A DNA stretch of 64,000 nt from the NCBI GenBank assembly GCA_025618425.1, contig CM046832.1, positions 74,429,297 to 74,493,296 of the forward strand. Direction: 5' to 3'. How positions within the stretch are numbered: position 1 is the stretch's first letter; every line of letters begins with the position of its first letter. Below, piece by piece: positions 1-13,800 of the stretch. The notes under the pieces are model-generated. The model searched no databases and had not been told where the DNA came from. It saw only the letters and a list, made by a program, of their open reading frames with translations. A program made the position numbers and the translations under genes. The stretch is from Heliocidaris tuberculata. Taxonomy: Eukaryota > Echinodermata > Echinoidea > Camarodonta > Echinometridae.

Positions 1-37
1 GGATAACTGTCACACCATTTAGTTCCCAACAACTTAA

Positions 38-528
38 TTAACTCTTTCAGTGCCGATGTCACATATATGTGACATATAGACTTGTCATTTTCATTCACCA
101 ATTGCTCGACCACAGGAAAGGTCTATGGTGGTCAATGTATATCAAAATTTTGAGCATAAATCAAAGCATTCTAAATATGCGATTATAATTATATGCTACC
201 ATATAATTTTTCAGAGAAAATTGAATATTTTCAAAAAAAAGATTACCTTATTTCAACATTAAACAATAGTAAACAAATGAGAAACAAAAAAATAATGAAC
301 AAAAAAGAACTCTAATGTATTTTTCAATAATTCTTATGCATAAAGTTGGGTAAAGTAATAATGTTTGGTATTATAAGAAATGGTAATGAATTTTCTTACA
401 AGTTTTGTACACAATAATTTGTGAAATAATAGATTGTTAATGAAGTGCAGACATTTGAAAAGTAAGCACTGATCACATTTTGGTCAAATTTTGGAGAGAG
501 CTAAACCCCTTGGCACAGTAAGAGTTAA
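38..528. mobile_element. TTAA-bounded piggyBac-like MITE
   Basis: 491-bp element. The left end TTAACTCTTTCAGTGCC (38-54) and the reverse complement of the right end (512-528), TTAACTCTTACTGTGCC, match at 15 of 17 positions. TTAA occurs at both borders, the target duplication of piggyBac-type transposons. No transposase is present. A cacatatatgtg palindrome lies just inside the left end. Confidence 0.7.
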
Positions 529-1798
529 GAAGTCTAGTGCAGTTTTAACCAGATGATTACCAAGCAAAAAATGCCAAAACTTGAATTATGTTTTAAATGA
601 AATAAACCTGTCTCTAGAATTCAACAGGAGGCTTTGTACATAAAAGTTAAAGAAAACTGCTCTCATAACTGTACATACCTGTACATACCTGATACACCCC
701 ATATTTTCTCATCAATCAAAGTAAAATGATAAAAACCAAAACATGTATATCTCTGATAGTTGTTGAATCTATAGAAGAAAACTCTCTCAATCAAATATCT
801 TTAAGATTAGCACATGTTGTTCCAGATGTCACAGTGAGAAGTACAATATTATAATGTTCCATTAGATAACTTCCACAAAGCTGTTGACATGAAACTACAT
901 GTGTAAAGATTTAACTCAGATTCCGAGGTAACAGAATACAAAAGATAATAAGATCACTACCAGATGATTATAATTAGTTTTCATCTTCTATCTGTTTATT
1001 ACCCCACAGTAGTTGAAACTAATGTTTAGATCTCAAAGGTATTCTTGCATTTTCATTATTAACAAAATAATAAACATCTGACAAATTTTGGGTGAATATA
1101 AATACAAATTAGACTCATGTCCATAGACATTAAATTTAAAGGTATTTGTTTGCAATGTTAGTCAAAGCAAGATACACTTTAAAATAAATGCCATTTGTGA
1201 TTAATGCCTATAGGAGATGAGCTAAATTTGGAACGTTGCCACTTTGGACAATTAGATTTCTTGTAATGAAGATGCCAGAAGATGAGATGAGTCAAGATGA
1301 GAAATGGTGACATGAATGGTAAACAATCAACTTATTTTTTGGGAAGGAAGCCTGAAGCAAAATCATGTTCAACATTTTGCAGTTAATAAGATGTGAATTC
1401 TTTTTCTGATAAATTCTCTGATGCAAACATTTACTTTCAACCACTTGCAAGAGTTTAACTACTCCTTTACTGAGGAATAATGAACACTTTCACACCTGCT
1501 TTTAATACTATTTAATATCTTGCTATAAGTCTGAATAACACAGTGCCTTTCAGATTTAAAAAAAAGACAATATAGGATGGTGCAATGACAGTGGCATAGA
1601 TGTGATGGGTGAACTAACTTATGCTGACAAGTATTGCCAATCACACTTGTCCAGTTGGGCAAAGGAATAGAACTCTCTATTCCCCAATCACACAAGTAAA
1701 ACATCATATCTTCATGCATTAATTTCTAGTTAGACTAGTGTGATTAAAACAGGGACAACAACAAATCAATATAATTAAATATAAAACATTGTGCCTAC
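529..1798. other. Last visible TBK1 intron or 3' flank, no gene seen
   Basis: AT-rich sequence between the MITE and TBK1 exon 12. I found no further TBK1 exon and no other feature. Confidence 0.5.
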
Positions 1799-1897
1799 CC
1801 ATGCCAGGTGCCAAAGTTGTGGTGAAGATTCTTGAGGATTTCAAACAACTCATCAAATATTTTCTTTGCATTCAACATCTTCTTAGCCAATTTTTCC
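1799..1897 (-). CDS. TBK1: TBK1 exon 12 (last exon seen)
   Basis: 99 nt, residues 600-632. The peptide [20 protein letters not shown] is helical scaffold sequence. Ends in phase 2 at GTAGGC. No further frame-matched exon was recognised in 1-1798, so the remaining exons probably lie left of the window. Confidence 0.9.
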
Positions 1898-4800
1898 CTG
1901 AAGAGAAAGAAGGAAAGAAGGAATACACATTAAAATAACTATAATCATTTTTCAACTTGAGAGATGGGTAAGCAAATTAATTACATGTAGCTTTTCTCAC
2001 ATCTAGACAGGGACATAAAAAGGGTGTCATTATGAATCTACTCTGAGGCTTGTATTTGAGTCACGCAGCAGCGAAGAAGTTAAATGGATATCTTCTTCCA
2101 AGGTAACAACTGAATGAATACACCTGGATTAAGAGAGGCAAATGCAGGCATAATGCACAACCTAAAGGACATAGGCACCTAACCAGAATTTAATCCTTAA
2201 AGCTCTATAAATTCAAATTTAAACAGAAAAACTACTTGCAAGCCACGCCTGTCCGGCGATCATACAATAATGATGAATACGTGTGAATAATCTCAGCTCT
2301 TTATGCAACAAGGTCTAGAAAACTCACTTGTCCATTCTGTGGATCTGTTCTTCATTGTAGGAAAGCTGTTTGGTCTGCTTGTCTTTCTTGAAGTGTTTGT
2401 AGGTCTCCAATCCTTCCTCACACAAAACCTTCAATCGCCCGATCCTGACAAGATCATCAAGAAATAAGTTCATTAGAATGGCAATAAAGTGAACATTATA
2501 CATTTTATGTTTCAGAAATAATTGACATCATTAACTTCTCATGTAACAAATATGTGCTAAACTGCATGGATAAGTATGATAATGGATTAAAATACTTCAA
2601 GTCACAAGATGTAAAAAGTTTCATGATTCTATAACACAACTAAACCATTACAAATTTCTTCTTTGTAAATCCATGAAAATACCAATGACAGGAATGGCAC
2701 TTTTAAAACTACTACTACAGTAATGGTAAAATATATTCTGAAGAAGATTTTCAGTACATACTTTTCTGTGGGTAGAACAAGTAGTTGTCTAATTCCTTCC
2801 CATTGAGATGAGAGATAATCATCTTTGATGGCAGTCCTTTCCACAGCATCTAGAGAGGCTTCCACCTGGTCACATACTTTCTTCAGCTGTATCAATATAA
2901 ACAGGAAACATATATCAGTAAAACCTCTGGCTTTACAATAGTATAAATATATACCATCTTAAGAATAAAAAGGTGTAATATAGAATCCTTTGAGGTTAAA
3001 ACATTGAAGAATTTCAAAAATGCTCATGTTCATGCAAATATCATATCAAAATTATGATCACTGTGTAAATTATATATAAAGGAAATTTTGCTTGACTTCT
3101 ACTGTAATATCTATTATTCATGATATTAGAATAATATTATCCAAAAAGCATCTTGTTTCACTTAGTGCCTCAGACAAAGCATTTTATGTAGTTGTTTCTC
3201 TCAAGCCATGTGTAGAAATGTTACCTCGTAGAATTTTATTCCTTGAATGCTATGAGCTCTATTTTGTACTACCAAGCTAAAGCTAGTGTAATAACTTTCA
3301 AAGCACTCAAAAACCTTTTCTATGACAGATATTATGCTTTCTACACAGTAACAGTTCATTTGAACAATCATCCTATACCTCAAATAGTCTTTCCTTGCAC
3401 TTCATGATACGATGCCTGATCTCATCAAGCTTAGCAGAAGAAGCCTCGTCCAGTCTCGTCAATGCTAGCAGAGGTAGTGATCTCTCAAGGGTTCTCCATC
3501 TACAGTCTGCCTGGAGAGAGAAAGCCTTCACAGCTGAATGCTTGCTCCGTAGCTTCAGGTAGTCCATGCGTAACACCACACTGGAAAACAAACACAAGAT
3601 CATGCATAATGACTTCAACAAGAAATTCCTTTTTAAATGTGACTATATTAAAAGGGGATTCTGAACCTTAAAAAAAAGGATTGAGGAGCATTGTCATTTA
3701 TGATCTGAGTGAAGTAGACATCTTGAATGCTAGATCCTTTTCTTTTCTTTCAGTCATCATGCAAAACTGATAGGGAAAAAACTATTTCAAAATCAAAAGC
3801 TCTTGAAAAACAAACAAAGAGGTAGCATTAATAAAATGAAACATCTTGCTAGGAATGCTAGCAAAATCCAACAATTCATTCCAAAATATCAAATTCAATA
3901 AGCATCTGTCATCTATAGTGTAGTCTATTAACTTCTGAGATATTTTGATAAAAGTCAAATGAATCCGATAACGTTTCCTGAACTATTATTAGATTCACTA
4001 CAAAAAATATAGAACTTTAATTGGAATAAATAGCAAATTCCATCTGGGCAAATGCTTAGCACATATAAGATAGATAGATGGAAGTACCCACATTCCACAA
4101 TAAAAACAATAATCATTTGTTAGTACAGAGGTCCTCTGGTAACATGTACAAAAGCAAATCCTAGCTTAAATGCTACCTTTTGTTGATCAGATGATCCTTC
4201 CTAGAAGTTTCTGATAGTTGTTTCAATTGTTTAAATACATCACTTAGGGATTTAATTCATTTCATGAAACATGCACTCTAATTAGAAATAAACACACTAC
4301 ATGTAATTTATTTACCACTCAGATAAAGAATGATAATAAACTTCTTTTTTTTCAGTACCCGGTAGTCAAATTCACAATACTTACAATTTCCTGAACATAT
4401 GAAATATGAAATAATAAACCAATAAAAGAAAACAAATCCAATAAAATCAAAACATATCTCAATAATTTGATATACATGCATTACAATAAATAATACTACA
4501 GACACAAAAAAGGTAACTTCACATGTACACTCAAACTAATAAATAAATAATATAAAAAATATCCATTTGATAGAATGGATTTCTTGATGCACTTACATGA
4601 CTGCTTTGACAGTTTCAGTAATCAGAGTTTCTATCCTTGAGAACCTTCCAACCATATTCACGTAATAGCACATTACTGCTGTACAATTCTGAGAAAATGC
4701 AGGTGCAAAATAATCATCATAGATATCTTAAAACCTCACCAGTAAAAACAAAAACCTTGGATACAATAAAACCTATATAGTGGCTTTGCCTTCATGAACA

Positions 4801-7800
4801 AGAATCATATTCTGAAAACTATGTTAGTGAAAGTTATGTCACTTGTCACAACAAACTGAAATTCTACAGAATAAACACTTATCACTCAGGTGCCTGCATA
4901 TATGTCTCTTTAACTTGGCTTGGAGTCAATTGAAAATGTGTGTTATACCAAAATTAAATCGTATCCATTACTGAACAACTTGTCTTAATTCAGATTTGTT
5001 ACCACAAATTAACATACCGTTCACTAACATTAAAGATAACATAGTTTTCAGAATACCACCCCAGTTGTTTGTAGCAAACAAGTCACCTTCTGTAGAGAGT
5101 TTGAGTGATGAAAATGATAGCTGTCATCAACAAGTTATGAAATTCACAAGCATCTTGTCTCCATACAAAGCAACTAAAATTTAAAAATCCCAACAAATTA
5201 CTAGCCCTGTATACTTCCTTTTTATTTTAGAATCAATATTGCAATGTGAGGATATGTTCTTCTAGTGCAATGATGAGCAATGTATCATATCAATGGATTG
5301 AATGCACATTAGTATAGATTCAAAGCAGACCTATTCTACAATAATGTAAAACTAGAAACTTTCACGACATGAAACATTCAGGCATTGTTAAAGACAGCAG
5401 TTTTCATGGCAATAAACCTTGCCTTATTATGAAATTTCAGGGCTCTGTCAGTTTTGATCCAATCATTGGAAACTTTTGGGAATGTTTCATGCACACAGAA
5501 GTTTCAGGTTTTACAGTAACAAACAAAAAGCACTTATTTAGGGAAGGGATGAAGGATATGCAAAAAACAATACAAAAGAGCATAGGCTAGCATTTCTTAC
5601 ATTACTACTATCTAAATTTCAAGAAAAAAATACTTGTACTGTACAAATATGTCAAATCTTCAAAAAGACTGCTGCACACAGCACATACTAAATGATATGG
5701 TGACTTCTAGTGAAATCAACAGAATTCAAATTCACTTCATGGAATAAGAGAAGAACCAAATTTCAGTATAATGACATACTTTATGGAAAATTAATATATA
5801 ACAGTTTTGTAAAGTGATAATGGATAAAGCAGCATGTATCAAAGCAGATTTTAGTATCACCACCACCAATAAATGAAAAGTTCTATCTTTATTCACATGC
5901 ATTTCTTAAAGTGACAAACAAGGACACTTGACCTTTCTTTGTAATTGTAGGGTCTCTTGCAATCAAAATAAACCATGATGGTGAATCTATATGGCCAAAG
6001 GTCAAAACGATAATAAACTCAGTCATGCAGCTCAGGCTAAAACTTTTGAATACCGTAGCTTGATCTTGTGCACTGACTTTAATGCTTCCAATCAAATATA
6101 AATTGATCTATTCTACGAAAAGTTAAATCAAGCTGTAACCCAGCATTAGGTTTAAATTTCAAAGTAGAATACAATAGAACAAACCCTCACTACCTCACAT
6201 TTTTTTCATGTATACATATTTATAAATATGAACATGCCTTCTCAAAAACACTTTGCTTTCTGGAAGGATAAGTTTTACTTCAGAGGTTATGTTCTACTGT
6301 CAGAGAAATATTATGTTTTGACCATGTGACCTTACCCAAGAGAGTGGTTTACTTTTGATTTTATAGGAAGGAATAAGAAGAAATACGCTCTTCATAACAT
6401 AGACTTACCTTGGCTAAGGTGCAGTCCTGCTGCACAGAGAAATGTGTGGCTGTTTTAGGTTGTGTTGCTGTTAAAAAAAACATAACAAATTATAATTTCA
6501 AAATTCAGAAAGAATGCAGGATTTATTCAAATTCATTTACATTTAGACATGAATAATGAGAAATAACTACATGTATTTCACAAGTTTTCTTGTGCTTAAA
6601 TACGGTATGCTCTAATGCGGTGGACAAATTGCAGATCCAAACTTAAGTGCAAAAATCTTGATTGACTGGACTTAAATAATTAGAGCTACTTACGTAGAGG
6701 AGGAACCCTGACACCAGGAAAGGCTTCAGCTCCCATTCTAACCAGTATCATAGGATTATCAAGAGATGTCTGTGGGAGATCTTCACACTTCAAGCACTTC
6801 TCAACATCAAAAACTTCTTTATCCCACAGCAAACATTGAGTGTCAGGTTGGATTCCTGTCAAATGTGCTACCTTATCCTGAAAGTCTGTCACTTTACGTT
6901 GGGGCTCTACATAGATTATATGGCATTCACAGGTAGGAGCTACAAAAACATCCACAGACCGCATGCTTGTGAGATTCTGGACAAATTCAAAGAAAACATC
7001 AAATGTCCACATCCTCTGCATGTTGCATTCCATGGTACGTGAAAGGAGAGTCTTGACTTGCAAACGCATGTCTGGAGAGAAGTGACAGGTTTTGGGAAGG
7101 TCTTCACTCCAGATGATAGGTCCATTGGGGACTTCCTGGATGCCTGAGATAATACCTGATTTCTTGGTGGTCGTGATTTTGTGCCTGGAATAAGAAACAA
7201 ATTATAGGATAAAGCCCTTGTTTGTTTGTTTGTTTGTTTGTTTATAAAGTTGTTTTAAGCACAGACATGCCATATTTCAAAAGGTGATATAAACCAATGC
7301 TGCTAATTAAAGGAAAATGAAAAGAAACTTGATAGCCTATTCAAAACTCTGTACATAAAGCGATAATGGCATTTAATCGTGAATCGCATGAACATATGCT
7401 TGAAAGGTCAGATAATATATATAAACAACAAACAATAAGAATTCTTTTCTTTAAAGCAATGCCATAACCACCACATTAACGTAATAATTATATTCTTAAC
7501 TCACATGACATCTCTGTTGTTTCGTCCTCCATGGGCACGGAAAGGAAGTGACCCTGTGGCAGTGTGGTAAAAGGTCACTCCAAGTGACCAGAGGTCAGTC
7601 TGTGCTGTGAACTCTGTCCTATTTCTTTTGCCCAGTACAGCTCTCTCATACAGGTCAGGGTGCTATGAATGGAAGATGAACAGACAAGGAGAGAAGTAAG
7701 AGAGAGAAGGAAGATATATTGAGATCAAACTTAAAATATTTACAATAAACAACTTGACTTTAATGATATAAAAATCAATACATCTAAGCTTTACCCTCGA

Positions 7801-10800
7801 CTTATTTTCGCTAAAATTTCAATCAAATTACCAGATGATTCCAAAATTTCTGTCAATTAATGATTTTATCAATAATTCTGTCAATCAAGACAACATGTAT
7901 ATGTAGTTCTTTTAAGTCAATTAATTCTTATGAGCCACTAAATGTATGTCTGAAATGTGATGACATGATTTACAGGCAGATCACCAGATGGAAAATGAAT
8001 GAACATACAAGAAGTAGCATCAACTTCATAGGTATAGGTATACAAAGTAAGCCTATACTGAAATCTTATGATTTATCATTCAGTTGACCACTTCAAGATG
8101 GACAGGAGGGGTTGAAGTATGATTTTTAGATTATATTGAATAAATACAAATATAAACACCAACCACTTGTTGGTGTTGCAGAACCCTATTCAATTCAATT
8201 TATCATTCATATCCTTTTTTTTTTTTTTTTTTTAAAGTGGAAATCAAATGTGACCTACCAAAAAACTGTGACATGACGTAATTGGAAATAATTTCAGTTT
8301 CTGTGCAATGCAAAATCCTGTTTTACCGAATTCATGTTATCCACATCCAGCCAAAAAACTCCCTATATCCATACATCTCTTTCTAATAACATCTTAAATA
8401 ACCCCCTGACAGGAGTCATATTGTTAACATTCATGTGGTATGTGGGCATGACATTGGTTAAGGGGAATCCCCACATATCAAAACTCCCTTGGAAACCCTG
8501 CAAATAGTGAAAGTGACAAACAGGAAATGGGTATATTCTATGGCAATTGCAAAATGCATACATGACTCTGAACTTATTCATCGATGTATTGCACTACATA
8601 CTAAATCTACTGCAACTTTATTGCCTATTTGCCTTCCAATCACGTACTACAGTCAGGCAGAATTGTTACATGTACAAGTTATGAGTAAGGTAGATCTACA
8701 TGTATATATAAAAAGGAGTGTCTCCCTATATAAGCTGCTGGATAAGGGGGTCAAATATTTTAAATGATTCCTAAGTAACACAGACTGCAGGACTCATTCT
8801 CATATTACTAGTTGTGTCTGTCAAAAGTATCTATATTGTAGTCCGAGATCATGAATAACATGGGGGGGAAATGTTCAAATTTTACTTTTCAAAAACATAA
8901 TGGAATTTATCTTAAATTCAAAATATATTAATATTTTGATTTATCATTACAAAAGTGGTGCATCTTGATGTAAAATATAGCATAAAGAAATGTCTAATTC
9001 AGACAAAAATAACATGTGTACAATGTTATTATCTTGTGTCTGCACTAAAGCCCATGAGTTATCATATTCCTAGGGTAGTAATTCTGATATTTTAGTGAGA
9101 TACAGAAACTACTTGTCATATTGCAGGGAACAATGTGTGATGTTTGCACAAAAGGCCCTCTGAACTGCACACATACTCATCTAGCTATGTGCAGACATTA
9201 ATCAATGACTTGTTCTAATTCAGATTTTCATTGAATATTTGTTATGATCATTAAAATAGCTCTCACTAAAATAAACCTAAAACAGTTATCAAAATACCAC
9301 CAAGATTTTTTAAGCTTAAAATATGTTAATAAATCTGCCCTGATAGATATATCAGCAATAAAATATTCATGTACAAATACAGTATATAGGAGATCCCCTG
9401 GTAATTTTTGTTTTTGAATTTCCTCAATTTGAAAACTTATGCGTTCATATCACTTTCATATTTAAATAAAAAAGTCTATATTGTTGGACTTTGTTCTTTG
9501 ACTGGTTCTATAAGGACCTGGGAAGATAGGAAGCCATGAGATAACATTCAATACACCACAAACCTATATGAACTTTATAGATATAACTTTATACGTATGT
9601 ACATGGGATTCCTGATTATGGTTTTGTCATTAAACCTCATTACAGAGGAAGTGGTAATTACACATGATCTCTTCTAAGTAACAAACAAAATATGAACAAG
9701 CACTAGGGGTTGCAATAACACATTAAAATTCTATTTTGATGCTTTCATGTTATCATTTAGTGGTGGGCATCTCTTTACTGAATATCTCTCACGTACAATC
9801 CTTTACTTTTCAGCACATATTTCTACCATCTTAACGATATATCAAGCAAGAAAAGAGGCCTTTTTAAAATGTTTGATAGTTCAAGTTGATCCTCAAAGTT
9901 AGGGTAAAGGGAAGTACATGTATACTCCACATATACATGAATGCTTAGAGACTGATATACAGCTCAACATGGTTATTTTACAACATTTGTGTCGTAACTT
10001 CCCTTTTACATAATAAAATCAGGGATGTACATGTTAGTGTCAGGCTAACAATTTGAGCTTGCACAATCAAAGATTGCAAAACCAACAGAAGGTGTTCGAG
10101 ATTGCATGCATTGTGTTTCAAAGAGGCTCATGTGACCCTTTTTCATAACCTTTCACTTGATAGAGGCAGAGGAATTTGGTACGTGGCCATATGCTTGAAA
10201 ATAGGTAGCTGGGACTTTACTCTTAATGTGATACAAGTCTTGTGATTCCATACTGAGGTCATCTTTACATAGCCTTACATGCTCTGCTTTGGGCTAGATC
10301 CAAGATTACTCTACAGGTGTAAATGAGTCTGTTTTCTAAAATCTTGTTCAAATCCTTTTAAATTTAATCTATCATCACACAAGCAATCTAAAAACTCTTT
10401 GTGGAAGGCATACAAATAATCAAAAAACATTTCTCATATTCAAAATACAGTGGAATCTCGTTATAAAGAACATAACAAGATTCCTGATATAACCAGGTAA
10501 TTTTGCTGGTCCCACGTCTTTTTCTTTTTACCCTGATATAAGGAGATTCCTGATATAAAAAGGTAATTTTCATGGTCCCAAGGTCCTCATTATATATAGT
10601 TTCCCCTGTATCATTATATTCTTACCAGATATTCCTCTGTTCCATAGAGTGACATGAAAGCCTCATCATCTTCTAGTTCCCTTGCAGCTCCAAAGTCAGC
10701 TAGTTTGTAGATAAAGACTCCATCCTCACCCTTCACCATCATGATATTACCAGGCTTGATATCACGATGAATGATTCCTTTATCCCTTAAATGTTTCATG

Positions 10801-13800
10801 CCCGCAGCTGTAAACATAGAAGATAACAAGAAAAGAGAAGGAAAGATTTAACAATGGAAGTCCAAAATATTTCACTGACATTTTATATGCATTTCAAATA
10901 TAAGGTAAGGAGTAGGGAACCTTCCCCAAGAAATAACAAGAATATAAAATATACATAAAGAATGTGGAAGTTAAAGCAAAAAGAAAAGATATTTTGTGAT
11001 GAAGGAATTAAATTTGAAATGAAAATGATGGAAAATGATTTGTCTGAATCCAAAATAGTTACATACATCAAGTGTTAGTGACATACAATTTTATCAGGAT
11101 GGCCTGAAAGTACTGACTGAGTTAAAAGAACGAGTGAAGTTATTCCTTATACTACATGTGCAAAAAGAATGGTAGTCCTTTATTTCTATGGTAATATCAA
11201 TACACTACATAAATCTCACACATGTAAGAATTATTACTTCCCTATGCACCCCAATCTCTCCATGAAGGCAGGGATCCCTATATACACATACTTACATGAC
11301 CAGGACCAGGAAGAGAAAACAAACTACAGAAAATATAAGGGTCTTTCCCCAATATATATCATCAGCAGATCATGCAATCCATTAATTATATCTGAGCTGA
11401 TGTGATATCCATTCCAGGAGTCAATTACAATATAATTTGATGATTGTTTGACGAGAACTGAGTCCAACTATATAACTTTGCATAATGCATATTAGTTCAT
11501 TTCTTCCAGGTCGTTTTCGCAGTAGAAGGTGATCAACATGTTTGCTTCAAACTTGAGGTCCATAATCATTCTGTACTTTGCTATCCATGACTTTGCTATC
11601 TGGAGATAGAAGATTGTAGTACATTGCCATCACAAGTTGTACATGTATTATGCTCCGAATGGCACTGAAGGATATAAGCTTCCAAGTGTAATTTAAGATG
11701 CAGAATGTCAGGTGTAGTCTTCCACCTTTCCAAACAAAAGAAGACATTCTAAGCAGATAGAGACACTGGGTCGTTCCCTTGCAATTTAAAGCTGCCATGA
11801 GCTAGCAAGGACATGATTCACAGACCTTCTAGTGTCTCTCTGATGTTCCTGGGCTTCCAAACCTTCCAGATGATGGTGTCTGGGTTTTTTTATAAAACAT
11901 CTCAACATGAAAAGGATTGAGGAACTTTCAAAACAATTAAATGGACTGCAACATCTAATATTAGGAGACAACTTTAATACTGAAACTTGTTTGGATTACA
12001 GTTTTGTACCAACCAAATACTTTCGGGCCATCAATTTCTTTTCTCTCTACACTGTAGGGCTAAGTTCATGGTCCTATAATATGAATATTTTCAGTGTTTG
12101 CACAATTTATCCAGACAGGTGACCTCCCTACAAAAATTCTTCAAGAAAATTTATGTTATCAAATATTTATTCAAGTAGAAAATGTTTAAATGAAAACATA
12201 TAGTAATGATTCTTTGCAAATTTATGGATAATGAAGAATATGTGCTATTACATGTTTAATGATACGAACTGATCAAATAACAAAATGAATGTGACTACGT
12301 CTCCTATATGCCTCCGCCTAAATTCAGTTGATGGCTTAAACTGTTCTTGAAATATTGTGATAACCAGAATAAAAAGTCTCTAATTACATGTTAATTGACC
12401 TCTTTGACATTTGACCTTACACCTTATAACCCAAAAGTCTGATCACTTTATCCCCTCCTAGTCATGAATACAAAATAGTTGAATGGTGATAACAAAGCTA
12501 AAAAACATTAATTTCACATAAAATGACCTCTATGACATGTCACCTTTGACCTAGACGTGAACAAAAATCTAATCAATTCGTCTCACTATGGTGATGCATA
12601 CTAATTCAAAGTTTGAAGTTAATGGCTCAAATTGAGCTCAAGAGAGTGTTAACAAGGCGAAAACCTGAAATTTCATGGTAAATGACCTCCATGAGCTTTG
12701 ACCTTTGACCTACTCCCCCCCCCCAAAGCTAAGCAGATCGTAATCCTATGGTGATACATGTACATACTAGCACCAAGTGTGAAGTTCATATCTCAAATGG
12801 TTCTTGAGTACTCACGACAACAATCCTAACACCTGAAATTTCAGAAATTAACCTACTGTGACCACTGAACTCTGACCTTTGACCTACGTACCTCAAAATC
12901 CAATCAGATCTTTATATGGTGATACATACTAGCACCAAGTTTGAAGTTCATACCTAAAATGGTAACACTTGAAATTTCAGAAATTAACCTACATGTGACC
13001 TTTAACTTTTGACCTACATACCCCCAAATCTAAATAGATCGTCTTAATATGGTGATACATACTAGCACCAAGTTTGAAGTTCATACCTCATATGGTTCTT
13101 AAGTTATCATGAGAACGAGGCTAACACCTGAAATTTCAGAAATTAACCTCTGTGACCTTTGACCTTTGACCTACATACCCCAAAAATCTAAATGGATCGT
13201 CTTAATATGGTACTGCATACTAGTACCAAGTTTGAAGTTTGAAATGGTTCTTGAGCTACCACCAGATCGATGCTAACACCTGAAATTTAAGAAAACTAAC
13301 CTGTGATCTTTGACCGTTGTACTCCAAAATCTAATGAGATTGTCTTAATATGGTGATCCTAGCACCAAGTTTGAAGTTCATACCTCAAATGGTTCTTAAG
13401 TTATCACGAGAACGAGGCTAACACCTGAAATTTCAGAAATTGACCTCTGTGACCTTTGACCTACATACCCCAAAGTCTAATCAGATCGTCTTAATATGGT
13501 AATGCATACTAGTACTCAGTTTGAAGTTCATAACTCAAATTGTTCTTGAGTTACAATTGTACCATGAGAAAGATGCTAACACCTTAAATTTAAGTAAATT
13601 GACCGGTGACCTTTGACCTACGAACTCCAAAATCTAATCAGATCGTCTTCTTATGGTGATACATACTAGCAACAAGCTTAAAGTTCATAACTCAAATGGT
13701 TCTTAAGTAATCACGAGAACAACGCTAACACCTGAAATTTTAGAAATTGACCTCTGTGACCTTTGAATTACGTAACCCAAAATCCAATCAGATCATCATT

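Noticed and set aside
11547..12122. Possible extra exon or pseudogene in TBK1 intron 3
   Set aside because: Frames of 60-83 codons on both strands with no similarity to kinases or other families and no matching splice phases.
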